Assembly: GCA_023392575.1 (NCBI GenBank)
Contig: JAEVYV010000280.1
Span: forward strand, 1 to 13,361
DNA from: Bacteroidota bacterium
GTDB lineage: Bacteria > Bacteroidota > Bacteroidia > Chitinophagales > Chitinophagaceae
Direction of reading: 5' to 3'
Length of the DNA: 13,361 nucleotides
In this document: positions 1 to 5,674 of the stretch, piece after piece
Layout: every line of letters begins with the position of its first letter
Position numbering within the stretch: the first letter of the stretch is position 1
Notes under the pieces: generated by a model
What the model saw: only the letters and a program-made list of their open reading frames with translations
What the model was told of the DNA's origin: nothing
Databases searched by the model: none
Translations under genes and position numbers: made by a program

Positions 1-21
1 CCGATTGCCGATTGCCGATTG
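1..21. repeat. Tandem heptamer repeat, (CCGATTG)x3
   Basis: Three perfect copies of the 7-bp unit CCGATTG stand at the window edge, so the array may continue upstream. It ends 21 bp before the pheS start codon and overlaps the region where the -33 element of the pheS promoter would lie. Three other runs with 7-bp period but different unit sequences occur later in the window. Confidence 0.85.
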
Positions 22-37
22 CGGTTTCTTATCTTTG
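5..37 (+). promoter_or_regulatory. Candidate Bacteroidota-type promoter of pheS
   Basis: TATCTTTG at 30-37 matches the Bacteroidota -7 consensus TAnnTTTG exactly. A TTG at 5-7, inside the first heptamer, lies 22 bp upstream and can serve as the -33 element. The box ends only 5 bp before the ATG at 43, so transcription would begin at or next to the start codon and give an almost leaderless mRNA. The box match is seen; promoter activity is inferred. Confidence 0.45.
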
Positions 38-42
38 TCCGC

Positions 43-1074
43 ATGGAAGGATTGTTACAGCAAATTGAAGGCTATCGCAAAGAAATTGAAGGGTATGAAA
101 TTTCAAATCCTCAGCAACTGGAGGAATACCGGATCAAATACCTGGGAACCAAAGGCCTGGTAAAAAATCTTTTTGGTGAAATGCGTAATGTGCCCAACGA
201 AAGAAAAAAAGAGTTCGGGCAGGTGCTGAACGATTTCAAGCAATTCGCCGAAGCTAAGTTTGAAACCGCCAAAGAATCAGCCATTGGTCATCAGCCCTCG
301 GCGGCTACCGATGTGGACCTCTCCCTTCCCGGCGATGCCATTCAAATTGGCTCCCGCCATCCCATCACGCTGGTTCGCGACCGCATGGTGAGCATTTTTC
401 AACGCCTGGGTTTTTCTGTGGCCGACGGGCCCGAAATTGAAGACGACTGGCACAACTTCACGGCGCTGAACCTTCCGGAAAACCATCCTGCCCGCGATAT
501 GCAGGACACGTTTTACATCCATCAAAATCCCGATTGGCTGCTGCGTACCCATACCAGCAATGTGCAGATCCGCGAAATGCAAAAGGGCAAGCTGCCCATC
601 CGCATTATTTGTCCCGGACGTGTGTACCGCAATGAAACCATCAGTGCCCGTTCGCATTGTTTCTTTCACCAGGTAGAAGGTTTGTACATTGACGAAAACG
701 TAAGCTTTGCCGACCTCAAACAAACACTCTACTTTTTTGTACAGGAAATGTTTGGTAAGGATACCAAGGTCCGCTTCCGTCCTTCTTATTTCCCTTTTAC
801 CGAGCCCAGCGCCGAAATGGACGTCAGCTGTTTTATCTGCGGAGGCAAGGGCTGCCGCATTTGCAAACACACCGGCTGGGTAGAAATTTTAGGCTGCGGC
901 ATGGTGCATCCAAAAGTGCTGGAAAACTGCGGCATTGACAGCAATAAATACACGGGCTATGCTTTTGGAATGGGCATTGAACGTCCGGCCCTGCTGCTGT
1001 ACGATGTAAACGATATCCGCCTTTTCAGTGAAAACGATAAACGGTTTTTAAAGCAGTTTGATAGTGCGGTATAG
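43..1074 (+). CDS. pheS: Phenylalanyl-tRNA synthetase alpha subunit
   Basis: This is the catalytic alpha chain of the alpha2beta2 cytoplasmic enzyme that charges tRNA-Phe with phenylalanine using ATP. The 343-aa product has the usual family length. Residues 1-80 form the charged helical N-terminal arm that contacts tRNA. The class II synthetase core follows: motif 1 near 105-135, motif 2 near 191-214 (RVYRNETISARSH, then FFHQVEG) and motif 3 at 309-328 (GMGIERPALLLY). A Cys cluster at 263, 266, 271 and 274 (CxxC-x4-CxxC) sits before the conserved ILGCGMVHP strand and probably binds zinc; this insertion is common in Bacteroidota PheS. An upstream in-frame TTG at 19 is possible, but it would overlap the promoter box, and family members begin close to the ATG at 43. 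The beta-subunit gene pheT is not in the window. Confidence 0.97.
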   Translation: MEGLLQQIEGYRKEIEGYEISNPQQLEEYRIKYLGTKGLVKNLFGEMRNVPNERKKEFGQVLNDFKQFAEAKFETAKESAIGHQPSAATDVDLSLPGDAIQIGSRHPITLVRDRMVSIFQRLGFSVADGPEIEDDWHNFTALNLPENHPARDMQDTFYIHQNPDWLLRTHTSNVQIREMQKGKLPIRIICPGRVYRNETISARSHCFFHQVEGLYIDENVSFADLKQTLYFFVQEMFGKDTKVRFRPSYFPFTEPSAEMDVSCFICGGKGCRICKHTGWVEILGCGMVHPKVLENCGIDSNKYTGYAFGMGIERPALLLYDVNDIRLFSENDKRFLKQFDSAV

Positions 1075-1076
1075 TC

Positions 1077-1111
1077 GTTTGAGGTTCAGAGTTTGATGTT
1101 CCCGGTTGTGC
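1077..1111. repeat. Degenerate heptamer-period tract (GTTnnnn)x5
   Basis: Starting 3 bp after the pheS stop, the triplet GTT recurs every 7 bp at 1077, 1084, 1091, 1098 and 1105. The other positions are degenerate (for example GTTTGAG, then GTTCAGA). The tract lies between convergent genes. Its unit differs from that of the other heptad tracts, but the period is the same. Confidence 0.6.
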
Positions 1112-1115
1112 AAAC

Positions 1116-1198
1116 CATCGGCTACTGCTTCACCAAAATAGTTTTGTCACCAGCAGCAGTAATTCTATTGGTCTTCTGTTGTGTCACTCACTTGTACG
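1116..1198. repeat. Candidate dispersed spacer repeat, copy A
   Basis: This spacer shares two collinear blocks with 8975-9003: CATCGGC, a 14-bp versus 12-bp gap, then AATAGTTTTG. Its second half (1150-1198) aligns with 10968-11017: CCAnCAGCAGTAnTnC near the start, TGTT, exactly 10 unlike bases, then CTTGTACG. I count about 31 of 50 matching positions. An 11-bp direct repeat, GTAATTCTATT, also occurs at 1159-1169 and 1203-1213. The element starts about 50 bp past the stop of the minus-strand membrane gene. The matched blocks are seen; their common origin is inferred. Confidence 0.45.
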
Positions 1199-1246
1199 CC
1201 GGGTAATTCTATTCAGCTGCCAAATCTTACTTTATTCACCCACAGG

Positions 1247-1894
1247 CTATCCAATCTCCGATTCACTGGGCGCTCGGGGAAACTCGGTTTGGTCTGTTGG
1301 ATTCTGAAGATCCAGTTGCGGGGCCCCAGCCGGTGACGGCTCGGGCAAAAGCTGCCGGTGTTTGTATGCAAAAAAAGCCGCGGCGAGAAAGCTGCACACG
1401 GACAGGTAAAACCAAAAAGTATAACTGACCGATACCCGCACCACATTGGAAAAATCGCTGGCACGGTCGGGCTTGCCTGTCTCGCCCTTTACATCCGCAT
1501 TAATTTGAAACATCAGGGCTATAAGGCAGGCCGCCGCAACAGCGGCCAGCACCATACTGACCAAGGGGCCCGAAGGCAGTTTTGACAGCGAAATCCCCAG
1601 GCCAACCACTCCCAGCACCAGTGCGGCCAAAGCCAACACATATAATTTACCCTTTTCCTTAGAGACTATGCTGGCTTGGGTTTTATGGTCCGGTCCGCCC
1701 GGCAGGGCTGCCAAATTTCCCGTGGTTTTATACCCCGTACCAAAGGCAAGCCCTAGCCCTGTATTTTCCACAAAGGGCATGTCGTTGCATTTGATTTGAA
1801 CAAAGGGAAGAAAAAACAGCAACAACCCTACTAAATATGCGACAGACGTGGTGTGCTTTTTTGTAAAGAAATCATTGGCGGCGGCGGTTGGCAT
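1247..1894 (-). CDS. Four-helix membrane protein with shared C-terminal tail
   Basis: I do not recognise a family. The 215-aa product has four predicted membrane helices at about 15-35, 84-103, 109-130 and 158-178. Polar loops at 36-82 and 131-157 would lie on the same side of the membrane. After the last helix and a short basic stretch (YKHRQ) comes a Pro-rich linker. The last 25 residues (191-215) start APQLD and end SESEIG. They match the end of the 63-aa protein encoded just upstream at 17 of 25 positions, while the rest of the two proteins is unrelated. The ATG at 1894 is followed by a short polar N-terminus. The gene lies 109 bp downstream of the 63-aa gene on the same strand, so they may be co-transcribed. 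Function is unknown; the tail suggests a common partner or localisation. Confidence 0.75.
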   Translation of the reverse strand: MPTAAANDFFTKKHTTSVAYLVGLLLFFLPFVQIKCNDMPFVENTGLGLAFGTGYKTTGNLAALPGGPDHKTQASIVSKEKGKLYVLALAALVLGVVGLGISLSKLPSGPLVSMVLAAVAAACLIALMFQINADVKGETGKPDRASDFSNVVRVSVSYTFWFYLSVCSFLAAAFFAYKHRQLLPEPSPAGAPQLDLQNPTDQTEFPRAPSESEIG

Positions 1895-1982
1895 GGCAGT
1901 GATTTTATTCTTTAAGGTATTCTTTTTTACCCAAACCCCTCCCCCTTCATCTGTTATACCTGTTCAAAGAATATGTGAAGAA

Positions 1983-2008
1983 GGTAGCTGAATACTCCAA
2001 TGGCTACC
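1983..2008 (-). terminator. Weak hairpin at the end of the 63-aa gene
   Basis: GGTAGC at 1983-1988 pairs with GCTACC at 2003-2008, a 6-bp stem around a 14-nt loop. It overlaps the stop codon of the minus-strand 63-aa gene. On the minus strand it is followed by TTCTTC, a poor U-tract, so it may only attenuate transcription into the 215-aa gene. Confidence 0.25.
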
Positions 2009-2195
2009 CCACCTCGGATTCACTGGCCGCCGTGGTAAATTCCGACTGATCGCCGGGATTGGTTATATCCAACTGAGGGGCGTTCTTAGGCGGTTTTTCT
2101 TCGCGGCGTTCTTTTTTCTTGAAAAGGAAAATAGCTGCTGCAGCGGCAAGCGCCACGCCCAATCCGATCCACAAAATATTTTTCTTCTTCATCAT
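2004..2195 (-). CDS. Small single-helix membrane protein with shared C-terminal tail
   Basis: This 63-aa protein begins MMKKKN, has one hydrophobic helix at about 8-25 and then a strongly charged segment (KKKERREEK). It ends in a 25-residue tail (39-63) beginning APQLD and ending SESEVG. That tail matches the end of the neighbouring 215-aa protein at 17 of 25 positions, including APQLD, NP, DQ, EF and SESE. DNA identity is visibly lower at third positions, which points to selection on the protein. It could be a bitopic membrane peptide or carry an uncleaved signal anchor. The gene is divergent from the downstream dehydrogenase gene and shares a 66-bp promoter region with it. No known family is recognised. 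Confidence 0.7.
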   Translation of the reverse strand: MMKKKNILWIGLGVALAAAAAIFLFKKKERREEKPPKNAPQLDITNPGDQSEFTTAASESEVG

Positions 2196-2209
2196 AGATT
2201 CTTTGGTCC

Positions 2210-2244
2210 TTTGTAAAGTTAGAAATTATTGTACCATAATTTTA
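2210..2244 (+). promoter_or_regulatory. Candidate promoter of the hydroxyacyl-CoA dehydrogenase gene
   Basis: TTTG at 2210-2213 and TAATTTTA at 2237-2244 lie 23 bp apart and resemble the Bacteroidota -33/-7 pair; the last base of the -7 box deviates from TAnnTTTG. The box ends 17 bp before the ATG at 2262. A mirrored near-match on the minus strand, TAACTTTA (2221 to 2214), could serve the divergent 63-aa gene, although no clear -33 element accompanies it. Confidence 0.3.
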
Positions 2245-2261
2245 CTGACTAATCTCATTGC

Positions 2262-3101
2262 ATGAACACGATCTGCGTTTGCGGAGCCGGAACCATGGGC
2301 CGCGGCATTGCCCAGGTTTCTGCCGCCGTCGGTTTTACAACTATTCTTTATGATGTCAATGAAGAGGGCCTGGCCACGGCAAAAGACAAACTGCACACCG
2401 AGCTTGCCACTTTGGTGGACAAGCAAAAAATAACTGCCGAAAAAAAACAGGCCATCCTGCAGCAGATCCGGTTCACCTCCCACATCCGCGACTGTGTGGC
2501 CGATGTGGTGATTGAAGCCATCGTTGAAAACAAAGAAGCCAAACTGGCCCTTTTTCACCAACTGACCGCGTTGAATTCCGCCGAAACAATCCTGGCCACC
2601 AATACCTCTTCGCTTTCTGTAACTGCCCTTGCGGCTGAAATAGCCGTACCGCAGCGGATAGCCGGTTTGCATTTTTTCAACCCGGCGCCCCTGATGAAAC
2701 TGGTTGAGGTGGTACGGGCAGAACAAACTTCCGAGCAGGTCGTTGCCTCCCTGGTAACCTTAACCAAAAAACTGGGCAAGGAGCCGGTTGTTTGCCGGGA
2801 TGCACCCGGATTTATTGTCAACCGGGTGGCCCGGCCGTATTATATCGAATCGCTACGCCTGGCCGAAGAAAACGCGGCCGATGCTTCAACCATTGACCGG
2901 CTGCTGGAAAGCAGGGGCTTTAAAATGGGGCCGTTCAAATTAATGGACCTCATTGGCAACGACATCAATTACGCGGTGAGTTGTTCGGTGTACGAGCAGT
3001 TGGGTCATCCCCAAAGGCTGAAACCGTCTTTCCTACAAAAAGAAAAAATAGAAAAAGGAGAACTGGGCCGCAAGTCGGGAAAAGGTTACTATAGCTATTG
3101 A
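2262..3101 (+). CDS. 3-hydroxyacyl-CoA (3-hydroxybutyryl-CoA type) dehydrogenase
   Basis: This is an NAD(P)-dependent enzyme that oxidises (S)-3-hydroxyacyl-CoA to 3-ketoacyl-CoA, or the reverse, in fatty-acid or butyrate-type metabolism; it is cytoplasmic. The 279-aa length is normal for stand-alone members. The Rossmann dinucleotide site is GAGTMG at 8-13. The catalytic region has NTSSLS (114-119), the active-site His 137 in LHFFNP and Glu 149 in KLVEV. The C-terminal dimer domain starts after DAPGFIVNR (180-188) and ends with GRKSGKGYYSY. It heads a plus-strand trio with the epimerase and the secreted protein. The sequence does not decide between a beta-oxidation, phenylacetate or 3-hydroxybutyrate role, so no symbol is given. 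The only unusual feature is the heptad-periodic spacer that begins at its stop codon. Confidence 0.92.
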   Translation: MNTICVCGAGTMGRGIAQVSAAVGFTTILYDVNEEGLATAKDKLHTELATLVDKQKITAEKKQAILQQIRFTSHIRDCVADVVIEAIVENKEAKLALFHQLTALNSAETILATNTSSLSVTALAAEIAVPQRIAGLHFFNPAPLMKLVEVVRAEQTSEQVVASLVTLTKKLGKEPVVCRDAPGFIVNRVARPYYIESLRLAEENAADASTIDRLLESRGFKMGPFKLMDLIGNDINYAVSCSVYEQLGHPQRLKPSFLQKEKIEKGELGRKSGKGYYSY

Positions 3102-3172
3102 ATATTTAAAATGTAATATTGAATATTCAATAGCCAAATATTAAATCTTCAATCTGAAATATTAAATAAGTA
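3096..3172. repeat. AT-rich heptamer-period spacer filling the gap between two genes
   Basis: Eleven consecutive 7-bp units run from 3096, overlapping the TGA of the dehydrogenase gene, to 3172, the base before the epimerase ATG. All eleven units end in A and nine have A in position six. Typical units are TATTGAA, TATTCAA and ATATTAA. Longer copies recur at 21 bp, three units apart: TATTGAATATT at 3096 and 3117, and AAATATTAAAT at 3136 and 3157. A perfect 16-bp palindrome, TATTGAATATTCAATA, lies at 3117-3132. Confidence 0.75.
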
Positions 3173-4174
3173 ATGATTCTGGTTACCGGTGGCACAGGCT
3201 TTCTTGGCGCATACATCATTAAAAATCTTGTTGAGAAGAACATTCCTGTCAGAGCCATTCGCCGCTCGGCCAAACTTCCCTTTTTTATTTTCAGGGAAAT
3301 ACTAGAAAAAGTAGAATGGGTGGATGGTGATGTGCTGGATGTGGTTTCGCTGGACGAAGCCCTGCAAGGGGTTGACAGCGTGATTCATTCGGCCGCTGTG
3401 GTTTCTTTTTCCAAAGCCGACAAAAAAAGAATGTACCAGGTAAATGTGGAGGGAACGGCCAATGTAGTGAACCTGGCCCTGGAAAACGGGGTATCCCGCC
3501 TGCTGCACGTCAGTTCCATTGCCGCCTTGGGCCGAACCAGCAAAGCCGAAATGGTTTCCGAACAAAAAAAATGGGAAGACAACAGCAACAACACCCATTA
3601 CGCCATTTCAAAACACCACGCCGAAATGCAGGTGTGGCGGGGATTTTCGGAAGGACTGGAAGGAGTGATCATCAACCCCAGCACCATTTTGGGCTATGGC
3701 GACTGGCACCAATCGAGCTGCGCCATTTTTAAAAATGCATACAGGGAGTTCTCGTGGTACACCAAAGGGGTAAACGGTTTTGTGGGGGTGGAAGATGTGG
3801 CCGAAGCAGCCGTGCAGCTTCTGCAGTCCGGCATCAGTCAAAAAAGATTTATCATAAACAGCGAGAACTGGCCTTTTCAAAAACTGTTTAATTGCATTGC
3901 CGATGGTTTCGGAAAAAAACGCCCCCACCGGGAAGCTACCAGGACCCTGGGTGAAATCGCCTGGAGGCTGGAAAGCGTGAAATCACTGCTTACGGGCAAA
4001 AAACCCCTGCTCACCAAAGAAACGGCCAAGGTGGCCCACAGCAAAACTTCGTTTGACAACAGCGCCCTGCTTCAGACCCTGCCCGGCTTTGCCTTTACGC
4101 CCCTGGAAACGGTTGTGAAAGCCGCCTGTGAAAAATATACAAAGGCCCTGCAAGAGGGAAAAATAACCATCTAA
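3173..4174 (+). CDS. NAD-dependent epimerase/dehydratase family protein (extended SDR)
   Basis: This cytoplasmic Rossmann-fold oxidoreductase resembles dihydroflavonol-4-reductase or sterol/sugar epimerase types; the substrate cannot be read from sequence. The nucleotide-binding motif GGTGFLG is at 6-12, followed by VDGDVLD (50-56) and IHSAAVVSF (71-79). The catalytic Ser is in HVSSIAALG (112-120), and Y143-x-x-x-K147 forms the active-site pair. The 333-aa length is normal. It starts directly after the heptad spacer with no Shine-Dalgarno site, 71 bp after the dehydrogenase stop and 20 bp before the secreted-protein gene, so all three are plausibly one operon. A 3-hydroxyacyl-CoA dehydrogenase next to an SDR hints at lipid or acyl metabolism, but that is inference. 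Confidence 0.9.
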   Translation: MILVTGGTGFLGAYIIKNLVEKNIPVRAIRRSAKLPFFIFREILEKVEWVDGDVLDVVSLDEALQGVDSVIHSAAVVSFSKADKKRMYQVNVEGTANVVNLALENGVSRLLHVSSIAALGRTSKAEMVSEQKKWEDNSNNTHYAISKHHAEMQVWRGFSEGLEGVIINPSTILGYGDWHQSSCAIFKNAYREFSWYTKGVNGFVGVEDVAEAAVQLLQSGISQKRFIINSENWPFQKLFNCIADGFGKKRPHREATRTLGEIAWRLESVKSLLTGKKPLLTKETAKVAHSKTSFDNSALLQTLPGFAFTPLETVVKAACEKYTKALQEGKITI

Positions 4175-4194
4175 TTTTTTTATTTTAGAGCACT

Positions 4195-5274
4195 ATGAAA
4201 AAACCCTACCTCCTCTTTCTTGCCTGTTGTCTGCTTGCCTGCTTTTGTAGCCAGGCGCAAAGCACCGTTACCGGAAAGATCACCGATGCTGAAACCAAGC
4301 TGCCCCTGGAAGGTGCTTCGGTATTTGCCCAAAACACCACCAAGGGAACCGTCACTGACAAAGAAGGAAATTTCCGTTTACATCTGGATAAGGGTGGATA
4401 TGAAATTATCATTTCTTTCATGGGTTATGTGAGCCGCACCATCAATTTTGAAGCGGTGGCCGACCGGGAGTTCAACCTGGAGCTGCAAAAGGCCGACAAC
4501 AGCATGAGTGAGGTGATCATCCGCAGCAGCAACGAGGTGTCCGATGGCTGGGAAAAATACGGACAGTTTTTTTTGGACCATTTTCTGGGAACAACGCCCC
4601 TGGCCGACAGCTGCGCCTTGCTGAACCCCGAAGTGCTGAAGTTTTATTATTACAAGCGCAACGACCGGCTGAAGGTGTTGGCCACAGAGCCTTTGCAGGT
4701 GCAAAACAAATTGCTTGGCTACAACATCCGCTACGAGCTGGATTCTTTTGTTCATCATTACAAAACCGATTTAAACTCGTACCGGGGCTATTGTTTGTAT
4801 ACGGAAATAGACACCACGCAGGAGCAACAAGCTCTATGGAAGGCTGCCCGCGAAAAAGTGTATTACGGGTCCCGCTTGCATTTTTTACGGGCTTATTACG
4901 ACAGCACCCTGCAGCAGGATGGTTTTACCGTAGACCTTTTGGCCGCCAACAGCACCACCAAATTCAACCGTCTGATCAATCCCTACGACAGCAGTTATTA
5001 TTTCTACAACGATTCCTCCGCCGATGTGGAATTATGGTTTCCCACAAAGGCCAGCATTACCTACAACAAAAAAGCGCCGGAAAAAGAGTACCTGCAACAG
5101 TATGGCCTTCCGCTGGACGTAAAAATCCAGATCTCTTATGTGGACCTGCTGGACGGCATTTTGATAAAACCCAATGGCTATTTTCTGGACCAGCGAAGCT
5201 GGATCAACCAGGGGTACTGGAGCTGGAAAAACCTGGCCGACCAGTTGCCCTACGATTACGAGCCAGGGCGGTAA
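4195..5274 (+). CDS. Secreted carboxypeptidase-regulatory-like domain protein
   Basis: A signal peptide spans residues 1-22, with likely cleavage after SQAQ; a lipobox reading around LLAC is possible but weaker. Residues 24 to about 105 form a CarboxypepD_reg-like beta-sandwich: VTGKITDAETKLPLEGASV, then GTVTDKEGNF and SFMGYVS. This is the module often found at the start of TonB-dependent receptors and DUF5686 proteins. Here no beta-barrel follows. The remaining roughly 250 residues are rich in Tyr, Asp and Asn (NPEVLKFYYYKRNDRL, then ATEPL) and resemble the central part of DUF5686-like Bacteroidota proteins. The protein is therefore probably periplasmic or on the outer membrane. It lies 20 bp after the epimerase gene. 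Function is unknown; the 359-aa length suggests a short relative or a truncated version of the larger barrel proteins. Confidence 0.8.
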   Translation: MKKPYLLFLACCLLACFCSQAQSTVTGKITDAETKLPLEGASVFAQNTTKGTVTDKEGNFRLHLDKGGYEIIISFMGYVSRTINFEAVADREFNLELQKADNSMSEVIIRSSNEVSDGWEKYGQFFLDHFLGTTPLADSCALLNPEVLKFYYYKRNDRLKVLATEPLQVQNKLLGYNIRYELDSFVHHYKTDLNSYRGYCLYTEIDTTQEQQALWKAAREKVYYGSRLHFLRAYYDSTLQQDGFTVDLLAANSTTKFNRLINPYDSSYYFYNDSSADVELWFPTKASITYNKKAPEKEYLQQYGLPLDVKIQISYVDLLDGILIKPNGYFLDQRSWINQGYWSWKNLADQLPYDYEPGR

Positions 5275-5280
5275 TGAGTC

Positions 5281-5343
5281 CATGGTTCATGGTTGATGAC
5301 AAGGGCAATCTTTCTAAACGTCCATAAACCATGAACCACAAAC
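5281..5343. repeat. Inverted heptamer repeat (CATGGTT / AACCATG) between convergent genes
   Basis: Two copies of CATGGTT at 5281-5294 face three AACCATG-like units at 5323-5343. The 11-bp arm GGTTCATGGTT (5284-5294) is the exact complement of 5327-5337. With one mismatch the stem extends to 5298/5323, leaving a 24-nt loop. It sits between the stop of the secreted-protein gene (5274) and the stop of the minus-strand 31-aa ORF (5346), the place for a bidirectional terminator, but no U-tract follows on either strand. Confidence 0.6.
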
Positions 5344-5345
5344 TG

Positions 5346-5441
5346 CTAGGAAAAAAGATTCACGATCACAAACAAAAAAATGATCACGGCGATCACCTTG
5401 AGGGTGGACCTGACGGCGTGGGAATCAGAAACTTTAAACAT
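5346..5441 (-). CDS. Small single-helix membrane peptide, 31 aa
   Basis: This minus-strand ORF starts at an ATG (5439-5441) and stops with TAG at 5346-5348. The peptide begins MFKVSDSHAVRSTLK, continues as one hydrophobic helix (residues 16-29, ending VIVNLFS) and has no tail. An in-frame stop lies 6 codons before the ATG, so it is not the end of a longer gene. Codons such as GTC, CTC, GTG and ATC match the GC-leaning style of the left-hand genes. It ends just before an inverted repeat that separates it from the convergent secreted-protein gene. It lies 76 bp after the 32-aa ORF, which itself follows the M20 gene on the same strand. I do not recognise a family, and expression is unproven. Confidence 0.45.
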   Translation of the reverse strand: MFKVSDSHAVRSTLKVIAVIIFLFVIVNLFS

Positions 5442-5517
5442 GGAAACGGTGTGTTTTGTTAGCGGGTGCAAATGTGATGCAGCCGTAGTTACAGCGGTTG
5501 CGGTTTTAGGTGGAAAG

Positions 5518-5616
5518 CTATTTTTTGTCGCCGAAGTTTTTACGCTTGCCCCAAAGGCTGTTTGGCTTTTTGGGCGTTGCTACAAACCTTGCTGATATAA
5601 ACTTGTCAGGGGACAT
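5518..5616 (-). CDS. Small basic peptide, 32 aa
   Basis: This minus-strand ORF runs from an ATG (5614-5616) to TAG (5518-5520). It encodes a lysine-rich peptide that begins MSPDKFISARF, continues with PKKPNSLWGKRKNF and ends GDKK. About a third of its residues are Lys or Arg, with Pro-Lys and Gly-Lys-Arg-Lys clusters typical of nucleic-acid- or ribosome-binding peptides. A TAG codon immediately precedes the ATG, so the start is fixed. It lies 58 bp after the M20 gene and 76 bp before the 31-aa membrane peptide, all on the same strand, so one transcript is plausible. A larger plus-strand ORF overlaps it but looks less protein-like. No family is recognised. Confidence 0.45.
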   Translation of the reverse strand: MSPDKFISARFVATPKKPNSLWGKRKNFGDKK

Positions 5617-5674
5617 CTAAAATAATGCCGGGTGCCTCCACGCATCCGTGCAACGGCAGAATGGGTTGATACCG

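Noticed and set aside
1096..1206. A 36-codon hydrophobic plus-strand ORF after pheS (begins MFPVVQTIGYCF)
   Set aside because: It lies entirely in the heptad tract and the candidate spacer repeat, has no promoter, and its hydrophobicity follows from the T-rich repeat sequence.
1..3172. CRISPR-like array
   Set aside because: The repeats are 7 bp with no unique spacers between them, unlike the 20-40 bp repeats and spacers of CRISPR.
5380..5595. A 71-codon plus-strand ORF across the two small minus-strand ORFs
   Set aside because: Cys- and Val-rich with no recognisable features. The minus-strand frames give more natural peptides and fit the neighbouring gene order.
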